A stretch of 64,000 bases of DNA from the NCBI GenBank assembly GCA_021014325.1, contig CM037472.1, positions 3,906,001-3,970,000 of the forward strand, written 5' to 3'. Both the position numbers and the translations under genes were made by a program. The stretch comes from Plazaster borealis. Taxonomy: Eukaryota; Echinodermata; Asteroidea; Forcipulatida; Labidiasteridae. Below are positions 59,351-64,000 of the stretch, piece by piece. The notes under the pieces are model-generated. The model made no database searches, had not been told where the DNA came from, and saw nothing but the letters and a program-made list of their open reading frames with translations. Position 1 is the stretch's first letter; every line of letters starts with the position of its first letter.

Positions 59351-59959
59351 GTGCACTTCAACTATTCACTGATAATCTGCGTTAATCATGAACTATGTAT
59401 CATGCAGTCAGTACAATGCCCAATCAAGTCAAACCAGTAACTGATATCATGCTTGGTCAGGCCTCTTGGTAAACAGATTAGGTTCATTAAAAATGTTGAT
59501 CCTTCGTCAAATACTGTGAAATCTTTTGAGCTTTGCTCTACGCCTACTGTTCCGTTCTGAGTGATAGTCATCTTAGGGGGCCTGTGTAAAATATTATATG
59601 GGTCATAACCCATGCAGGGATCACCCTTAAAACTAGCCCAGTGTCAATAAAAACTGCTGTGGGCTTGTAAACACCACTTCTCAACTTTCCCTGTGGGCTA
59701 CTAAAAACTGTGCAACCTACTTGTTTATAATGCTCATATTTCCTCCTTTTCAGATGTGAATAATAAATATTAAAAATGTGTTAATTTTTTTTTGATTGTG
59801 TGAATGTAACTTTATTTGACCATTAAACTGGCTTTTGAAGATACATTTATGACAATACATTAAAATCTGGGCTACTAGAACTTTCTGGAGGCCAGTAAAT
59901 GCACAGTTTACTAGCCTGGTGGGCTGCTTTACAGAAAGCTAAAGCGCAAGGCCTTCCTT

Positions 59960-60200
59960 GTACATTTTGGAATAAGTTGACAACCATTTAAAACCATTTG
60001 ACTGCACACAGGCTGTGTATGGTGGCACAACTGTGCAACAACTGAGTACTACATGTATGTATGTGAGCCTACATTGTTTGTCACTAATGTACCGTACATG
60101 TACAGAAAATGCATTCACCACATGATATCATATTACAGGCTGACATAGTTAATCTACACTGTACCATTCAAAACCTCACTGAATGGTCAGCCCAGACAAG
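59960..60200 (+). repeat. Dispersed repeat (ATGCATTCACCACATGATATC family)
   Basis: Related to 7190-7775, 40600-40755 and 52245-52350 (TGGTGGCACAACTGTG, ATGCATTCACCACATGATAT). Confidence 0.6.
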
Positions 60201-60764
60201 GGTTACAGGGTGAAACATAGGGACCCACTATCTGTAAACAAACTAAAATGAAGTTTTGCTAATCCTATCATCAGCACAACGTCAAATTTGAAACAACCAC
60301 GCTAAATTAATGGAATAAAAGAGTGGTGATAAGGTCTTAAACGGTTGTTTAAAACCAGCAGGGTCAGGCATACATGTATGCGATTAAGGACTGAGCTGAA
60401 GGATCCTCCAAGCTTAAGACCGAGTCACTACTCTGTTATTCCCATTCATGTCCTTTCGGGTAAAAAGTGTTATAATGCTGAAAAATCTGTAAAACTTGTC
60501 TGTGAATTTTCAATTCCTGTCTGTCCTCAGGCTCTGTTTCACGTAGGGTCAAATTACATGCGACGCTTATGTAACTGTTGTGCGCAAACGTGTTTACTAA
60601 TACATGTAGAGCGCATGTTTAAACATACGTTTAAATATGTCCACGTGATCTCCTCTCAACCAACCAGAATTAATGAACTATCCCAGGTATTTGTAAATGT
60701 ATACATTGTAATTGTATGGTTTTTAAAATGCAAAACCCCTTCATTATAAACCAGCTTTCACTAC

Positions 60765-60970
60765 CAGTCCACTGGTCCAATGCCAGTTAAAACACCTAAG
60801 GACCAGTCAAACCTCACCCCAAGGTCCGGCTGGCTAGTTCAGTGTTGTGTTCAAAAGCATCCCTATTTCATTTGAAATATGGACACATGAAAAAAGCTGA
60901 CGGACTAGTGAAATGACAAGCTAACTGGTCCTGCTGGCCAGTCACCACAAAAAGTCAAAGGCAAACCCTG
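60765..60970 (+). repeat. Dispersed repeat (GGCTGGCTAGTTCA family)
   Basis: It matches 29470-29660 in reverse orientation and 5700-5840 directly. Confidence 0.65.
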
Positions 60971-61371
60971 TAAAAATATGAGGGGCAGTTTTGTTTAAAT
61001 GCAATTACCACCATTCACCATTGGATAATCTGGGCATTCATTTGGAAGTGAAACATGCAAAACCACCACAAAGTGGATTATCTATCAAGTCATTTGTAGG
61101 GGGGGGGGGGACACACACAATGCTGGTTGTTGGAGCCACTGAAAGTGTAGGAGTTGATGACTAAGCATTAGTCTTCACTTCTTTGTCAGCCAGAGAATGT
61201 CACAGGATGACCTACATGTATAATGGGTGTAAAATCAACTTTCACAATTCTGTGAACAAAACAAAACCTACATGTAATACATGTATGTAAATATTGAGTG
61301 ATAGAAAGCAATGAGCAGGAAAGACTGTGAAAATGGGGTTTCTTATGTTTATACATGTACCTGGGCCTGAT

Positions 61372-62046
61372 TTCATAAAGCTGCTTTTAAAAAGCAGAAA
61401 ATATTTCTGACGATGTCTAGAGCAAGCTAGTCAAAAATGTTGAGACCAATTAAGAACTCACTCCGCGGCAATGAATTTAATAACGAGAAGTCCCCCCCGA
61501 TCCACTAAGCAAAAGTAGTCATCCCGACCGATTTCCTACATGTAACTCCCGCCCAGGTAGTAGTTAAGATTGAAGAAGCAGGACAGTTCTTTTCAGAACT
61601 TGGTAGTCTCCCGAATTCCTAAAAATCTATTCTGCGGCAGTGAAATAGTCTCCCGAATTCCGAAATCTACTTCGCGGCAGTAGAATTAGCAAGACAAGTT
61701 CTCAAAGAACAAAAATCTACACAGCAAAGTAGATATACATGTACACATGGTGTTACCGCAAACCAAATACAATTGATACCCACCATGCAATGCCTCAAAT
61801 CCTGATACAGAAAATATTGCTGAAAAAATTTCTGCTACGCAGAAATGAGCAGAATAGGCCTACCATTCACAAAATGTGGCATTGTACATGTTTTTTAAGA
61901 TATTGCTTAGCAAATTTCTTTGCTGATTGGGCACCAGCTGTAAAAATGTAAACTTCATGGAATTCTGGCTGGCAACCTGTTTCAGCTAAGCAATATTTTT
62001 CTGAGCTAAGCAAGTTTTTGTGCTTACAGGCTTTGAGCAATTGGGC
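61372..62046. repeat. Palindromic repeat, family A, split by an insertion
   Basis: The left part (GGGCCTGATTTCATAAAGCT to CAGAAAATATT, ending 61405) and right part (CAGAAAATATTGCTG at 61808 to GAGCAATTGGGCCC, ending 62046) are one family A copy interrupted at CAGAAAATATT. Confidence 0.8.
61406..61807. mobile_element. Insertion of about 400 bp within family A copy
   Basis: Flanked by an exact 11-bp duplication, CAGAAAATATT (61395-61405 and 61808-61818). It contains AGTCTCCCGAATTCC and CTACTTCGCGGCAGT in repeated form (61606-61690) and GACAAGTTCTCAAAGAAC. No protein. The first bases, CTGACGATGTCTAG, resemble a hammerhead ribozyme core. Confidence 0.7.
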
Positions 62047-62071
62047 CCTGGTCATACATTGTAATAGACCT

Positions 62072-62357
62072 GGGGCCAATTTCATAGAGCTGCTCAAAGC
62101 AGAAAATATTGCTTAACAAATTTCTGCTATGCAAAATTTAGCAGGAAACCAGTCACAAATTGACATAAATGATTAGCTACTTGTTGGGCTTAAGCAGCTC
62201 TATGAGAAAAAGTTGCTCAGCACAACAAAAATTATGCTTACCAGAAAAGGTTACCAGCCAAAATACCATGGGCAAATTTGACTGGTATCCTGCTAATTTT
62301 TGCTAATAGCAGATAATTAAGCAATATTTCTTGCTTTAGCAGCTCTATGAAATTGGG
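62072..62357. repeat. Two palindromic repeats, family A, back to back
   Basis: 62072-62205 (GGGGCCAATTTCATAGAGCT to AAGCAGCTCTATGAGA) and about 62200-62357 (CTCTATGAGAAAAAGTTGCT to AGCAGCTCTATGAAATTGGGCC) share an end. Confidence 0.7.
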
Positions 62358-62359
62358 CC

Positions 62360-63490
62360 AAGGTCTTGGCCCAAGTTCAGACAGAGTACCCAGAAAATAC
62401 AGTACTAAGCTTCCATAGTGCATCACATTCACCTAGATTCAAACATAATTTCAATGACTGACACAACTTTATTCTCTGGTTGCTTTTGTAACACTATCAA
62501 GCAATGTTTAACCGTCTTTGATGAGTACATTGTAAGAGCGCTACATAAATGGCCTAAATTGTCGTCGTGTCGGGCAACAAGGTTGGAACTCCAGTGTGCA
62601 ATCAACGTTGTAGCCTATCTCATGCAAAAGCACACCGTGCAAACATTGTTGTATCTCGGCATCCAATGTGTCTACATCCGGGTAAATTCAGTGAGATATG
62701 ACCTTTTGTCATTCTAAAACTCGCGTTTCACGACAATAAGACATTAACTTGATTGTAAATACTGCAATCCCAAATTTCACATTTTCCCGCCTGCAAACCT
62801 CTCAGAACTGTAACCCCACATACTAATCATCCAAAATCTTGGCACACAGAAACCGAATGATATCAAAATAATAAATTATTAATAGATCATTTTCTCCAAG
62901 AGGAACTTACACTTCAATTTGGCAACCGACTCATTCTGAAACTAGAACCAAAACAAAAAAGCGAACTTCCGACGATCTGTTTCTGAAATTGTTCATTTTG
63001 TATACGTACACACAGACCTGGAATATTGCTGACTGTAATAATTTACGACACATTCTCATAGTTGTTGAGAGTAAAAGCGCGAATCATCCTATGATGTGAA
63101 AGCGGTACACACTTGGTTTTTCCAATGGTGATGCAAGAAAACTTACTTCACTTTCACTTTCGCGTCCAAGTATGAACCGGGCTTTAACAATGTATACGTG
63201 TGTATCACGTTAAATCAATTAACATGCAGGCAAAGTTCATGAATGAAATAAGCTGCGATTCGTATTTCACGTGCTGTGTTTTTGTGTGTAGTTGATATTG
63301 ATACACAGCATTACAGCAGTCATGTTGAAAAACCCCAACCACTAACCAGCGTGCATTTTCTAGGCGCCCAGCTAATAATAATATCTACAGTCATCTCAAA
63401 GAGTTTATTATTATTTTATCAAGACAGGTTTTGAAGTTTTTGAATTAAATGTGCATATATATATGTAGACAGGTTTTTAAAGCTTAAATT
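62360..63490. other. Unique-looking sequence, probably ACTN intron 1 or upstream
   Basis: No repeat family recognised except short AT tracts. I looked for the missing first ACTN exon (a WDRDLLLDPAWEKQQRK-like motif on the minus strand) and found none. Confidence 0.4.
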
Positions 63491-63499
63491 GAATTATGA

Positions 63500-63822
63500 G
63501 ACTCGATACATGTACATGTAGCACCTTGTAAGGGTTTACAAAGTGCTGAGGCGCATTTAGCAGCCACCGCCAGAAACACCGGGGCAAACCCTTTTTATTA
63601 GCTTGGTAAGCGGAACAGGATTCTTTTTGCATGTTTTATGCATTAGACAACGTAGGACCTATGGCTTTAGGTCCAATCCAAAGAACAAACCAATATGTTT
63701 TTTTAAAAGTGTCTTGCTTAAGGACACATGTATCAAGACTGGGACTCGAACCGACAATCTTCTGATCAGAAACACCAGAGCTTGAGTCCACTGCGCTTGA
63801 CCACTTGGCCACGACTCGCCAG
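63500..63822 (-). mobile_element. tRNA-derived SINE, type 1
   Basis: On the minus strand: head GGCGAGTCGTGGCCAAGTGG TCAAGCGCAG, B box GGTTCGAGTCCCAG, body toward GGGTTTGCCCCGGTGTTTCT. It lies near the window end. Confidence 0.8.
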
Positions 63823-64000
63823 CTAAATGCATCGAAATGTATTGAGTTGCAATGAAAACCCTGCTACAAAATGCAGTATCTTGCATTGTGAAATTAACTC
63901 AGTTTATGCCAGCAGACGTCGGTGAATTTTGACAAGTTGTCTGAGATCCGGATTCTGAGCTTCTATTTTTTGCATTAGTGCGGAGTGCTATGCCAGTAGG

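Noticed and set aside
60345..60749. 134-codon open frame on the plus strand
   Set aside because: No recognisable domain, no splice context, composition like the surrounding non-coding DNA.
61407..61450. Active hammerhead ribozyme
   Set aside because: CUGANGA is present, but the GAAA box is AAAA, stem II has a mismatch, and stems I and III are not found. Kept only as a possible relic.
55706..64000. First coding exon of ACTN
   Set aside because: No minus-strand stretch like WDRDLLLDPAWEKQQRK followed by a phase 0 donor was found; the exon is probably outside the window.

Overview
This is animal nuclear DNA: AT-rich, with short exons bounded by GT/AG introns and a very high density of SINEs, fold-back elements and short inverted-repeat transposons. 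The two identifiable proteins are deuterostome-like, and the repeats look like those of marine invertebrates. An echinoderm such as a sea star is my best guess; this rests on general resemblance, not on a marker gene. I see no bacterial, phage or CRISPR features.

Layout. Positions 1-7100 hold repeats and no gene I can support. A weak candidate for a plus-strand first exon lies at 7179. Positions 8483-13189 (minus strand) are a complete four-exon sulfite oxidase gene (583 codons plus stop) with a mitochondrial-type N-terminus, a cytochrome b5 domain and a molybdenum-cofactor domain. Positions 13190-20272 are intergenic, with repeats and a minisatellite. Positions 20273-55705 (minus strand) are a nearly complete alpha-actinin gene: 20 constant coding exons plus a cluster of three alternative 88-nt exons. 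All exon phases agree, giving 858 residues plus stop for any one alternative. Only the short first coding exon (about 35 residues in the family) is missing; I did not find it between 55706 and 64000, so it probably lies beyond the window. Positions 55706-64000 are therefore probably first-intron sequence, with a microsatellite/minisatellite tract, SINEs, a hAT-like element and a nested insertion.

Most interesting observation. Three tandem 88-nt exons (51123-51210, 50724-50811, 50363-50450) each encode the same segment of the actin-binding domain: the link between the two calponin-homology domains plus the first helix of CH2. Since 88 is not a multiple of 3, only inclusion of exactly one copy keeps the frame, which implies three-way mutually exclusive splicing.

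The mobile DNA is also structured. Three families of short elements lie between TTAA tetranucleotides, and two of them abut at a shared TTAA. A roughly 650-685 bp inverted-repeat transposon occurs once in an intron of each gene. There are several near-perfect fold-back elements, at least three tRNA-derived SINE types, and a roughly 400 bp insertion inside a palindromic repeat with an 11-bp target duplication.

The two genes are functionally unrelated (mitochondrial sulfite oxidation; actin cross-linking) and simply lie next to each other in the same orientation. All coordinates, splice sites and translations were read by eye. Family comparisons rely on my general knowledge, with no database search.
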